The notes beneath the pieces were generated by a model. That model saw only the letters and a program-made list of their open reading frames with translations, did no database searches and had not been told where the DNA came from. Below are positions 9,012 through 17,070 of a DNA stretch of 64,000 bases, one piece after another. Made by a program: the position numbers and the translations under genes. This DNA comes from Chroococcidiopsis sp. TS-821. GTDB taxonomy: Bacteria > Cyanobacteriota > Cyanobacteriia > Cyanobacteriales > Chroococcidiopsidaceae. Location of the stretch: the NCBI RefSeq assembly GCF_002939305.1, contig NZ_MVDI01000006.1:206009-270008 (forward strand), in the 5' to 3' direction. How positions within the stretch are numbered: the first letter of the stretch is position 1; each line of letters starts with the position of its first letter.

Positions 9012-10097
9012 ATGGCTCGAACCAGCAAATCAACCTCCAATCGCTCTGTACGCAATAATTCGGCAAAGCCATCAGCAAGAGCCGCATCTTCTGGTGCATC
9101 CCAAGCCCAATCGAAGCAAGCATCAAAGCCTAAACCCAAAGCGGCTAAAGTCGATCCCAACTACCAGCTTTCCCCAGAAGTACTCGGTGAAGAACACAAC
9201 GAAGTTCATCCCCCCGATATGGCTTATGGCATTGTAGTTAATGATGAACCAGCTGGCATTCTCATCCCGCTCGATCAGTTGGAGGAAGCAGGTTGGACCA
9301 ATCTCCCAGATGAAGATGACTTGACCACCTGCAAATTCGGCAAGAACCGAGTCACGGGACTGTTCCTCACCCAAGCCCGCGTGTTAATTCTGGGCAAACG
9401 TAAGGATTACATCCAAACAAAATCAGAGGGAGACGAGTTACCTGAGTTCGTCGGCTTTTACGATGAAAAACGAGATGACTACGATCCAGAAACGATGGAA
9501 ATCCGCTCGGATTATGCCTTTATCTTTCTGGATGATGACAACCAACCCCTGCACACTGTTGCTGCGATCAAAATTAGCTGGCGCAAAATTGCTCGTAAGG
9601 AATTCAACAAAGCCATCCGCAAGTTCAGACGACAACTGGAAAAGGCGTTTGTGGACTACTGTACCAAAAAGAAAATCCGAAATGCGTCCAGCAAGCCAAT
9701 TACTTATTCTGGCAAGGGCGATGCGTGGCACGCCTGTGCTATCCTCGACCTCGAATTCGTAGCTGAAGACCGAGGCTCAGACCAAACTCATCCCTGTTGC
9801 ATCACTGTCATTCGTAACAAACCTTCTTGGAAAACCTTTGAGGAAATCTTCTACTTTGGTAGTGTCAACGCCTATCAGCAGCTAACAAGCCAGCGAGAGG
9901 AGATTATTGGTTTCATTGAAACTTCATCTCCTGTTCCGGTACTGCCTTCTAGCTCCAGCGAGCCAGAAGTAGCAGACTCAGACGAGTTTGATGAATCTGA
10001 CGATGACTTCCTCGATGTAGAAGCCGAAGAGGTGCTTGACAACGATGAAGGGGATGAAGACGACGATGAGTTTGACTTCGAGGAGGACGAAGACTAA
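9012..10097 (+). CDS. DUF5895-like protein with acidic tail
   Basis: A 361-residue protein resembling a cyanobacterial family of unknown function (DUF5895, recalled, not searched). Residues 1-45 are Ser/Ala/Lys-rich and basic. The middle (about 50-300) is the conserved part, from MAYGIVVNDEPAGILIPLDQ onward, and is probably beta-rich. The last 50 residues are almost wholly Asp/Glu, like the tails of some single-strand-DNA-binding or partition proteins. No enzyme motif is visible. It diverges from the coupling-protein gene, so a role in DNA processing for transfer is possible but inferred. Confidence 0.6.
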   Translation: MARTSKSTSNRSVRNNSAKPSARAASSGASQAQSKQASKPKPKAAKVDPNYQLSPEVLGEEHNEVHPPDMAYGIVVNDEPAGILIPLDQLEEAGWTNLPDEDDLTTCKFGKNRVTGLFLTQARVLILGKRKDYIQTKSEGDELPEFVGFYDEKRDDYDPETMEIRSDYAFIFLDDDNQPLHTVAAIKISWRKIARKEFNKAIRKFRRQLEKAFVDYCTKKKIRNASSKPITYSGKGDAWHACAILDLEFVAEDRGSDQTHPCCITVIRNKPSWKTFEEIFYFGSVNAYQQLTSQREEIIGFIETSSPVPVLPSSSSEPEVADSDEFDESDDDFLDVEAEEVLDNDEGDEDDDEFDFEEDED

Positions 10098-10110
10098 CTA
10101 GCACCGTTTA

Positions 10111-10148
10111 GTTAATTGGTTGTGGAAGGGCTTTCACAGCCAGTTAAC
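10111..10148 (+). terminator. Hairpin after the DUF5895-like gene
   Basis: GTTAATTGGTTGTG pairs with CACAGCCAGTTAAC (12 of 14 positions plus two G-U pairs) around a 10-nt loop, 14 bp after the stop. There is no long T-run, so it may be a processing or Rho-assisted site. The rest of the gap to 10333 shows nothing recognisable. Confidence 0.45.
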
Positions 10149-10333
10149 TTCAGGAGAGTTTTGCTGCTGAGCGATCGCCACATTTATTTTGCTACTGACT
10201 CCTGCTTTAACCATCTTCAAAAGAGAGTAACGCGCTTTTGTGGAATGATTATTACAATGTCAACTAAGCCCCCAGTTTATCGTGGGAGAACGTGAATTGT
10301 GCCCATACAAATGAATGACTTACTTAATGTAAA

Positions 10334-11095
10334 TTAACGAACTGTACTTGAATTGCGTGAATAACGCGATTTAGAAGAAATTGGGGATGGAGATTTTGTA
10401 GATGTTGAATTGGCGTTTTTCAACAGTACGCCATCAACAGTTTGGTACTGCTGCCCGTTAAAGCACAGGTGAGTTTGGCGCACGAGCTGTTGCTGCGTTT
10501 TGTCAAGCTGAACCACTTCTAAGCAAGGCAACACTTGGTTTTGTTGAGGTAGATCGCTAGCTTTAAATAAGGCTTGTCCATTCGGTAAATTGGGATCGAG
10601 GTAAACTGAAAAAACCTGAGTGGCTGGCTGATTTTTCCTTAACCACACACCGCTGTAGAGGCATCCTAATGCGCCACACAAGTCTGGCGTGTTGAAGTTG
10701 AGTACAACTAGTTTACCGTCACTGCCATTGACTTTCCAGCCTTGCATTGACTGAACGAGCTGCCCAACCGCTTTCCCACTTAATGTACTGTTTTGAGCAA
10801 TGACTTGCTCTAACACGGGTTCAGGGACTAACGCGGCTGCTTGTTGCCAAGGAACACCACCGGCACCTACGCTGCATCCAGTGAGTCCTAACAGAGAAGA
10901 AATCAACAAAAAGAGTCCTAGCCCGATCCGAAACCACCAAGCAAACCGCTTCAACCAAATAGGAGGTAGGGGTAGCTCGCTGCTGGTTTCGTTGGTTTTG
11001 CCCTTGCTAGAAGCTAACACCAGTTCAGCAGAAACAGGCTGTGTTGCAGCATCAAATGGTTGTAAATTTAGCGATATCTGCGATTGCTGAGACAT
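10334..11095 (-). CDS. Single-pass membrane protein, last gene of the secreted-protein operon
   Basis: 253 residues from the ATG at 11095 (a longer in-frame start exists at 11182 but would run far into the upstream gene). A cytoplasmic N-terminus of about 50 residues is followed by one membrane helix (FRIGLGLFLLISSLLGLTGCSVG). This ends in LTGC, like a lipobox, but too far from the start for a normal lipoprotein. The periplasmic part has paired cysteines (DLCGALGCLYSG, VLPCLEV, HLCFNG), so disulfides are likely. Function unknown. It is 20 bp after the stop of the 11116 gene. Placement beside a VirB1-like lytic enzyme and a T4CP suggests part of a cell-envelope transfer apparatus. Confidence 0.6.
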   Translation of the reverse strand: MSQQSQISLNLQPFDAATQPVSAELVLASSKGKTNETSSELPLPPIWLKRFAWWFRIGLGLFLLISSLLGLTGCSVGAGGVPWQQAAALVPEPVLEQVIAQNSTLSGKAVGQLVQSMQGWKVNGSDGKLVVLNFNTPDLCGALGCLYSGVWLRKNQPATQVFSVYLDPNLPNGQALFKASDLPQQNQVLPCLEVVQLDKTQQQLVRQTHLCFNGQQYQTVDGVLLKNANSTSTKSPSPISSKSRYSRNSSTVR

Positions 11096-11115
11096 AATCG
11101 TTTGGAGAAAGGTAA

Positions 11116-11601
11116 TTAATCCAAGGTTGCAGGTACAGCAATACCTAGCCGTTTCAGCGCCCAGGTTTCTTCCGCAAACCACTGCTCGGCGGATTCTGAA
11201 GCGGAGATTGCTTGTTGTTGGAGTGCCGATCTACCCATTTCATTGAGTTCTTTGCGGTATCTTTGTAGAGTCAGTTGTTGTGCCACAGCTAAAGGCATCG
11301 AACCAGCTAGAGGAGTGCGATCGCCTGTGGGGTTGTAAAACAAGCGCTGGCAAGTTTTGCCTGTCGCTGCAACCACTAGGTCGGTTGCATCTTCATCCCC
11401 CTGCTCGTAAGCAGCCAAGAGATAGTAAGCTTGTGCTTGCAGTCTAGCAGTACCGATCTGTTCAACTCGCTCAAGCCCAAGGGGTGCGATACAAGTTTGA
11501 TAAGAAGGTAGACGGGCTTGAGCTGAATGACAAAAGGCTGTTGCGATCGCGGTGGCTAGCCCCATCGCAAATAGCAGAATAATTCTGAAAATCTGATGCA
11601 T
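11116..11601 (-). CDS. Small secreted protein
   Basis: 161 residues from the ATG at 11601. A TTG at 11619 would overlap the upstream gene. It has a classic signal peptide (IFRIILLFAMGLATAIATAFCHSAQA), then a helical mature domain with two cysteines (TCIAPLG, KTCQRL) and Gln/Ala/Glu-rich helices. It is not recognised. It starts 7 bp after the stop of the lytic-enzyme gene, so it is cotranscribed. Helical periplasmic proteins of this size occur in T4SS loci (VirB5- or TraH-like), but no specific similarity is seen. Confidence 0.55.
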   Translation of the reverse strand: MHQIFRIILLFAMGLATAIATAFCHSAQARLPSYQTCIAPLGLERVEQIGTARLQAQAYYLLAAYEQGDEDATDLVVAATGKTCQRLFYNPTGDRTPLAGSMPLAVAQQLTLQRYRKELNEMGRSALQQQAISASESAEQWFAEETWALKRLGIAVPATLD

Positions 11602-11608
11602 TGCTTCG

Positions 11609-13888
11609 TCAACTTGCAAAGTAGTTTCGTGGATTCACTGCTCGACCGCTAAACGGGTTGCCTGCAATCGCTCCTTCTCTCATTTCAATGTGGAGAGTGG
11701 ACGAACCAGTAAGAGCGATTAGGTCGCCCTGTTTGACTTTAGTACCGACTATCGGTTGGATAGAAGTCACGTGCGCGTATCGGGTTTGCCGTCCGTTGTC
11801 GTGTTCCAGCACAATTGTGTTGCCATAGCCTTCTGCGTGTCCTGCATAAATGACTTTCCCTTCTGCTGCGGCATAGATAGGCGTGGTTTCAGCCACCTCC
11901 ACGTCAATGCCTTTGCTGTGCTGGTTGCTTGCCGCAACCGCTGGTGCGCCAAACTCGCGCACTACGCGATAGGAGTCTCGAACTGGGAAAATCGCAATTG
12001 GCAAAGAACCAGCCCTACCAATTGGAGCACACGTCAGAGTGGTGTTGCTAGCCTGATAACGAGCTGCTACTTGCCTTCCGTAGTCTCTGAGGCTCAAACT
12101 TCCCAGCGTATCCGAGCTACTTCCATCAACAGCACTGTAGAGACCACCAAAATGCATCTGGGCAACTCGCTCAATCAAGCGACCGCCTGTGAAGAACTGG
12201 CCTGTCGTAGGGTCAATTTCTTGGCTGGCTCGTGCGATTGCGCTTGATAGAGAACTGTTGAATGCTCGGTTTTGATCTTCTGGTGGGAAATACTGCATCA
12301 ATTCGGCTGGGGCCGGTTCGTACCCCCTACTGACTTGCTTCAAAAAGTCCTGTCCGTTTGGTTTAGCTGCAATTAAACTAGTAGCGTACTCGTTATAGCT
12401 CATGAACTGGTAGCGACCGAGTCCGCGCCCGCAGTTTCCACCCCCGTCAGCGCAGGTGTAAACGCCGATCGCCATAAAGTCACCACTGGCAGCACTTTCA
12501 ATTGAGGCGATCGCCTCCGACAGTTCGCTCAACTTGAGCGTAGAACCATTGGCAGAAGTGAAGCAGTCTGGTGTCAGCAGGTTGCTAGTGCCAGTTTGCC
12601 CACCACCATAGGAACTGGACATGCTGCGGGTAGCGCCTGTAGGTTGGGACGAGGCAGAAGAATTTCTCTTCTCCTCCAGAAGGCCAATGAAAATAGGTGC
12701 ATTAACCTTATAGGTGAAAAAGGGTATCGGACCAATGAAGTAGGGGGTGCAGCCAAGATCGGGAATTCCTCGGTTACAGAAGCGAAAAAACAACGCCGTA
12801 TCTACCGTATCTGTTGCCTCATCTGGTTCTGTTACCACTACTTTGAAAGCAGAACCAAAAGGGTGGCGTCCGGTCGGTTCCTTTCCACCATTAACTGCGC
12901 CTAGGATGCCAAAACCACCTTCAACTTCCTGGTATTTGCCAGAGATCCACTGCTTACCTTCTAAATTAGCTCTAGCACCTCGCCCTGCGTTCTCCAGATC
13001 GTCGAGTTCGATGTAGGCGCAGTCCTTTTCGTCACAAGGTACAGAATACCCTTGTTGGTCTGAACCGGAAACGGTGTTATTTCGATGCATTTCCGACGAA
13101 CCGTAGATCGTGTCAATCCGCATTACCACCGAGCCAACTTCTGTAATTGGAGTCGGGAAGTCAGAAAAAGCAACTTGGTTGAGGCTTGGCACGTTGCTAA
13201 CAAAGCTATTTTGCCAGTTCGCAAAATTTTGCAGCTCAATTGCTCTTAAGCTGGGAATGGAATCAATACTAAACGTTGACAAGTCAATTTGATTGAGCTG
13301 TAACTGACCAAGCCTTGGATTGGTGACAATATAAGCCAAAGTTGCAGAGCTGCCAACCGTATTACCCAGTTGGGTTTGAAGTAGCTTTGCAACTGGAGGC
13401 ACATCTGCAACTGTTAGATTGCCCAGACCTGGCACAATCTTCACCAATTGTTGGAGAGTTTGCTCTCCTGCCAGCGTAAAAGCATCTAAAGAAACTTGAG
13501 AAAGGTTCAGTTCAGTGAGTTGACTAATAGCATCTAGAGAAAATACCTCTAAACTGAGAGCATCTGAAAGATCGCCCAGCTTCAAGTATTGATCGGGAGT
13601 CATGCCAGCACTCCAGTTCCGGCTGAGATCGTACCCTACCGTCTTAGTGTAGGCACTACCATCAAATGAGCCGTTAGAGGCGATCGGTGGCATACTGGCT
13701 AAGCTAATTTTGCTCCAATCTGGCAACAGCACGTTAGTAGTTCTCTCGCCCATCGGGACTTCCCAAACTCGTGTTGGGAACCGTCCCGACTCTGCTTTTG
13801 CAACTGCTGCCCAACCGGACCAAGCAACTGTAATCAAAATGAATACAACAAGCACCTTGCTCAAGTGCTTTACCACATCAGCAGTCAT
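11609..13888 (-). CDS. VirB1-like lytic enzyme: transglycosylase-like domain plus degenerate M23 peptidase
   Basis: 759 residues from the ATG at 13888 (a TTG lies at 13912). N-terminal signal or anchor helix (VLVVFILITVAWSGWAAVAKA), then a Leu-rich beta-repeat-like region (about 60-250) with recurring L..L.L..I..Fsi patterns. In the middle is a lysozyme-like segment: IESAASGDFMAIGVYTC, then GRGLGRYQFMSYNEY, as in transglycosylases, with the Glu of IES as probable acid. The C-terminal 130 residues are LytM/M23: HSKGID gives the zinc His and Asp, and RYAHV the first catalytic His. The usual HxH near the end is TLH, so one catalytic His is missing. Such enzymes open peptidoglycan for conjugation. 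It heads an operon with two envelope proteins. Confidence 0.75.
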   Translation of the reverse strand: MTADVVKHLSKVLVVFILITVAWSGWAAVAKAESGRFPTRVWEVPMGERTTNVLLPDWSKISLASMPPIASNGSFDGSAYTKTVGYDLSRNWSAGMTPDQYLKLGDLSDALSLEVFSLDAISQLTELNLSQVSLDAFTLAGEQTLQQLVKIVPGLGNLTVADVPPVAKLLQTQLGNTVGSSATLAYIVTNPRLGQLQLNQIDLSTFSIDSIPSLRAIELQNFANWQNSFVSNVPSLNQVAFSDFPTPITEVGSVVMRIDTIYGSSEMHRNNTVSGSDQQGYSVPCDEKDCAYIELDDLENAGRGARANLEGKQWISGKYQEVEGGFGILGAVNGGKEPTGRHPFGSAFKVVVTEPDEATDTVDTALFFRFCNRGIPDLGCTPYFIGPIPFFTYKVNAPIFIGLLEEKRNSSASSQPTGATRSMSSSYGGGQTGTSNLLTPDCFTSANGSTLKLSELSEAIASIESAASGDFMAIGVYTCADGGGNCGRGLGRYQFMSYNEYATSLIAAKPNGQDFLKQVSRGYEPAPAELMQYFPPEDQNRAFNSSLSSAIARASQEIDPTTGQFFTGGRLIERVAQMHFGGLYSAVDGSSSDTLGSLSLRDYGRQVAARYQASNTTLTCAPIGRAGSLPIAIFPVRDSYRVVREFGAPAVAASNQHSKGIDVEVAETTPIYAAAEGKVIYAGHAEGYGNTIVLEHDNGRQTRYAHVTSIQPIVGTKVKQGDLIALTGSSTLHIEMREGAIAGNPFSGRAVNPRNYFAS

Positions 13889-13999
13889 AACAAATATTGC
13901 CAAAGTAAACAATCGCTAGACAGCAGAAATTGTCTAGTTTTTCAAGGCTAGAAAGCGAATGATATTTAGTTGTCCAATGTTTTAGTACCTAAAGTTCAA

Positions 14000-14302
14000 C
14001 TACAGTTCAAAATCCTCGTACTTGTAGCCCTTTTCGGCTGAAGGATTGTTAAATTGGGGATTAGGATTAGCAGCAGTCTCGGTGTAGGGCGAATCGGCGT
14101 GGTTCACTTCAAACACGTTCTCCTGGTAGCCGTTGCTGAAAAGATCTTCTTGCCAGCTGCTATCTCCAGCTCCAAACACGTTGGTGCCACCATAGCCTTC
14201 AGTCTCATACCCATTCGATCCATAACCATTAGAGTCGTAACCGCTAGAACTGTAGCCATTCGTGGTGTAGTTTTCGTCTTCGGGTAATCCGTAAGTATTC
14301 AT
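14000..14302 (-). CDS. NGY-repeat low-complexity protein
   Basis: A 100-residue acidic protein, rich in Asn, Gly, Tyr and Ser, with repeated SNGY/TNGY/SSGY/TEGY units in residues 10-45. There is no signal peptide or domain. Tyr/Gly-rich disordered segments of this kind can phase-separate or self-assemble. It lies 87 bp upstream of the TTG of the lytic-enzyme gene on the same strand, so may be cotranscribed. No function can be assigned. Confidence 0.5.
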   Translation of the reverse strand: MNTYGLPEDENYTTNGYSSSGYDSNGYGSNGYETEGYGGTNVFGAGDSSWQEDLFSNGYQENVFEVNHADSPYTETAANPNPQFNNPSAEKGYKYEDFEL

Positions 14303-14651
14303 TTCAGTTAAATCTTTAAATCAAGTACCGCAGCCCTACTATAAATGTATTATTGTTAATTCTAATTATCAGTATTTTTGAGTAAATTTCAAATTATCTT
14401 TATACATAGTTTAAAAAATATCCAGTTATAAATAAACAATAAAAGTCTTAATATTTCCATACTTTGTAAGGAAATCAAGAATCGAGTAAAAATCATGTCA
14501 AGTTTTCTTAAGGTATTAGTAAGGTTATAAAAATCACAAAGTTTTAATTAGAGAGCAAACGAGCTTTCTGCCTAGCTACCGCTTTTAATTAAGTGCGTTT
14601 TTATGCTTGCCCAAGTGCTTGGCAGCGGGATTTTTCTAAGTTTGTAGTTTC
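14303..14651. promoter_or_regulatory. AT-rich divergent intergenic region
   Basis: 349 bp between a minus-strand gene (14302) and a plus-strand gene (14652). It is markedly AT-rich (especially 14330-14560), with no ORF of note. It must carry both divergent promoters. No clear operator repeat was found. Confidence 0.4.
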
Positions 14652-15245
14652 ATGATACCGACTCACCTTTATCCTCTCTATCAGTCCATTACTCAAAACC
14701 CGCCTTATGGTTGGTTTCCAAGCTCTCCCGATCTAATTGAGCGAATGCTAAAGCTAGCAACGATTACGCTCGGAATGCGAGGGCTTGACCCATCTGCTGG
14801 TTCTGGAACTTTAGCTTGTGCAATGCGCGAACGAGGGGCAGTTGTGGACGCGATCGAGATCGACCCCAATTTTCAAATGTTGCTGAAGCAGCAGGGATTC
14901 AATCTCGTTGGCACTGACTTCTTGACTACCGAACCTCAAACGCTCTACGACATCATTCTTGCCAACCCACCGTTTTCCGATCGCCACACCAGAGGGGTAG
15001 ATCTGGAACACATTCAACGTGCATTCCACCTATTTCTTGCTCCTGGCGGTCAATTGGTGACAGTTGTCAGCGCATCGATGAATTGCAAGAACTGTCCTCG
15101 TGCGAGAGCGTTTCGAGCCTTCTTGCAACGCATTGATGCACAAGTAGAGAAATTGCCACTAGAGATTTTTTGGCAGAGCGATCGCCCAGTAACGGTTGAA
15201 AGTTTCTTAATTTCAGCTCGCAAGCTACCGCTGCACGCTAAGTAA
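14652..15245 (+). CDS. Orphan N6-adenine-type DNA methyltransferase
   Basis: A 197-residue Rossmann methyltransferase. Motif I (DPSAGSGTLACAM, about residues 44-56) binds S-adenosylmethionine. Motif IV NPPF (about 105-108) is the catalytic tetrapeptide of amino-methyltransferases acting on adenine. No target-recognition domain and no restriction gene are adjacent, so specificity is unknown. Proteins of this size also occur in phages and plasmids, where they protect against host restriction. The polymerase gene starts 26 bp downstream, suggesting a small operon for DNA synthesis and modification. Confidence 0.75.
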   Translation: MIPTHLYPLYQSITQNPPYGWFPSSPDLIERMLKLATITLGMRGLDPSAGSGTLACAMRERGAVVDAIEIDPNFQMLLKQQGFNLVGTDFLTTEPQTLYDIILANPPFSDRHTRGVDLEHIQRAFHLFLAPGGQLVTVVSASMNCKNCPRARAFRAFLQRIDAQVEKLPLEIFWQSDRPVTVESFLISARKLPLHAK

Positions 15246-15270
15246 TTTCCAACTCCAGATTTACGTCTCC

Positions 15271-17067
15271 ATGATATGCGCTCTAACTTCCACACTGCGG
15301 GATTACTCAACTCCTAATTACCTTCTGATTCAAGATGAAAAAACCCTAGCTCGGCAGCTCAAGGCAATTCAAAGCACTGCTCTATTCGGGATTGACTGTG
15401 AAACGACAGGACTCGATCCCAAGCGCGATCGCCTCCGGCTGGTGCAGATTGCCGTTCCCCACGCGAGAGTCCTGCTCATCGACTTATTTGCGATCGCACC
15501 AAAGCACCTCAAACCGCTTCGGCAACTCTTAAACAGTCCTGCCCTGAAAATAGGACACAACCTGAAGTTTGAGTGGCAATTCCTTACTCAAGCTGGATTA
15601 GGGTTAGCTCATCCTTTCTTCGACACGCAACTAGCATACCGAATCTGGAGTGCGGGGATCAAAACTAAACTGTCTCTCAAATCAGTTGCTAGCAAACTGC
15701 TGGGAGTGAAATTAAATAAATCATTGCAGCACAGTAATTTTGCTCAAGCTGAATTGACCTCCCAGCAACTCCGATACGCTGCGATCGATGCAGCCATTCT
15801 GCTGGATCTATATCCCATCCTGCACGGCAGACTCAAACAAAGCCAACTGCTCGAAGTCGCTCGATTAGAGTTTAGTTGTATCCCTGTCACCGCGCAGATG
15901 GAACTCAACGGGATGTTACTCGACCTCAGCCGTTGGCAGGGGTACGGTGCATCGTTAGAAAAGCAAAAAGCAGCCGCGCTTGCAGTGGTGAAGCAGCTTT
16001 CGATTCCTGGCAAGCAACAACTGTCGTTGTTACCAGAAATAACCGATACTATCAACCCCAACTCACCCAAACAACTCCTTGCGGCACTACAAGCGATTGG
16101 TGCGCCGATCAAATCTACAAGCGAAAAAGAACTCGTCCCGCTGGCGGGGCAATTCCCAGTCATTCAAGCATTGCTGGATTACCGCAAGCTGCAAAAGGTA
16201 CTAACTGTTTTCGACACTAGCCTACCCAAACACATCCACCAGACGACGGGTCGGATTCACGCTAACTGGTTTCAATATGGAGCTAAGTCTGGCAGATATA
16301 GCTGCCGCAACCCAGCACTGCAAACCGTTCCCCGCAATAAAGCGGCACGGCAATGCTTTGTGGCTTCCCCTGGCTGTCGAATTGTCAAAGCGGACTACAG
16401 CCAAATCGAGCTACGTATTGTTGCCAAGTTGAGTGGAGATGCGCGGCTGCTGCGGGCGTATCGCTTAGGAGAAGACATTCATCGCCTGACTGCTTCACTG
16501 ATTACAGAAAGACCCATTGAAGAAATCGCCCCAGAAGATCGAACGCTAGCAAAAGCGATTAATTTCGGACTGATTTACGGTATGAGTGCTGTCAAACTCC
16601 AAGTCTATGCTGAAACCAAGTACGGCATTCGCATGTCACTGGAGGAAGCTCGTCGGTTCAGGAAACGATTCTTTGAAGCATATCCGGGCATCAAACGTTG
16701 GCATGATATGCTAGCAGGACTGGTCTACGGTCATCAGAAAGTAAGTGAGATTCGCACGCTCTTTGGCAGACGCAGGCGATGGAGGAAAAAACCTCGGCTC
16801 ACCGAGTTCTACAATCACCCAGTGCAAGGATTGTGTGCCGATATCCTCAAACTGGCTTTGATCGACTTAGAAACGGTTTTAATAAAGTTCGGCGCAAAGC
16901 TGATTGCTGTGGTGCATGATGAAATCCTGCTGGAGTGCCCAGAGGTTGTTGCTCTAGCGATCGCTCAACAACTCAAGCGATGCATGGAACGAGCTGCTCA
17001 GCCTTTCCTCGACCCGATCCCAGCTGTAGTAGAAGTTAAAGTGGCTGCTAATTGGGGTGGTGAATAA
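15271..17067 (+). CDS. PolA-type DNA polymerase with 3'-5' exonuclease
   Basis: A 598-residue family A DNA polymerase lacking the 5'-3' exonuclease domain of chromosomal PolA. Exonuclease: GIDCETTGLD (residues 40-49, metal ligands Asp42 and Glu44), GHNLKFEW near 98, YAAIDAAILLD near 168. Polymerase: motif A DYSQIELR near 374, motif B RTLAKAINFGLIYG near 423, motif C VHDEI near 547. All catalytic residues are present, so it should be active. Such short enzymes occur on phages and cyanobacterial plasmids and probably serve replicon replication or repair. The start ATG lacks an obvious ribosome site. It converges on the AAA ATPase gene with 3 bp between stops. Confidence 0.9.
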   Translation: MICALTSTLRDYSTPNYLLIQDEKTLARQLKAIQSTALFGIDCETTGLDPKRDRLRLVQIAVPHARVLLIDLFAIAPKHLKPLRQLLNSPALKIGHNLKFEWQFLTQAGLGLAHPFFDTQLAYRIWSAGIKTKLSLKSVASKLLGVKLNKSLQHSNFAQAELTSQQLRYAAIDAAILLDLYPILHGRLKQSQLLEVARLEFSCIPVTAQMELNGMLLDLSRWQGYGASLEKQKAAALAVVKQLSIPGKQQLSLLPEITDTINPNSPKQLLAALQAIGAPIKSTSEKELVPLAGQFPVIQALLDYRKLQKVLTVFDTSLPKHIHQTTGRIHANWFQYGAKSGRYSCRNPALQTVPRNKAARQCFVASPGCRIVKADYSQIELRIVAKLSGDARLLRAYRLGEDIHRLTASLITERPIEEIAPEDRTLAKAINFGLIYGMSAVKLQVYAETKYGIRMSLEEARRFRKRFFEAYPGIKRWHDMLAGLVYGHQKVSEIRTLFGRRRRWRKKPRLTEFYNHPVQGLCADILKLALIDLETVLIKFGAKLIAVVHDEILLECPEVVALAIAQQLKRCMERAAQPFLDPIPAVVEVKVAANWGGE

Positions 17068-17070
17068 GGC

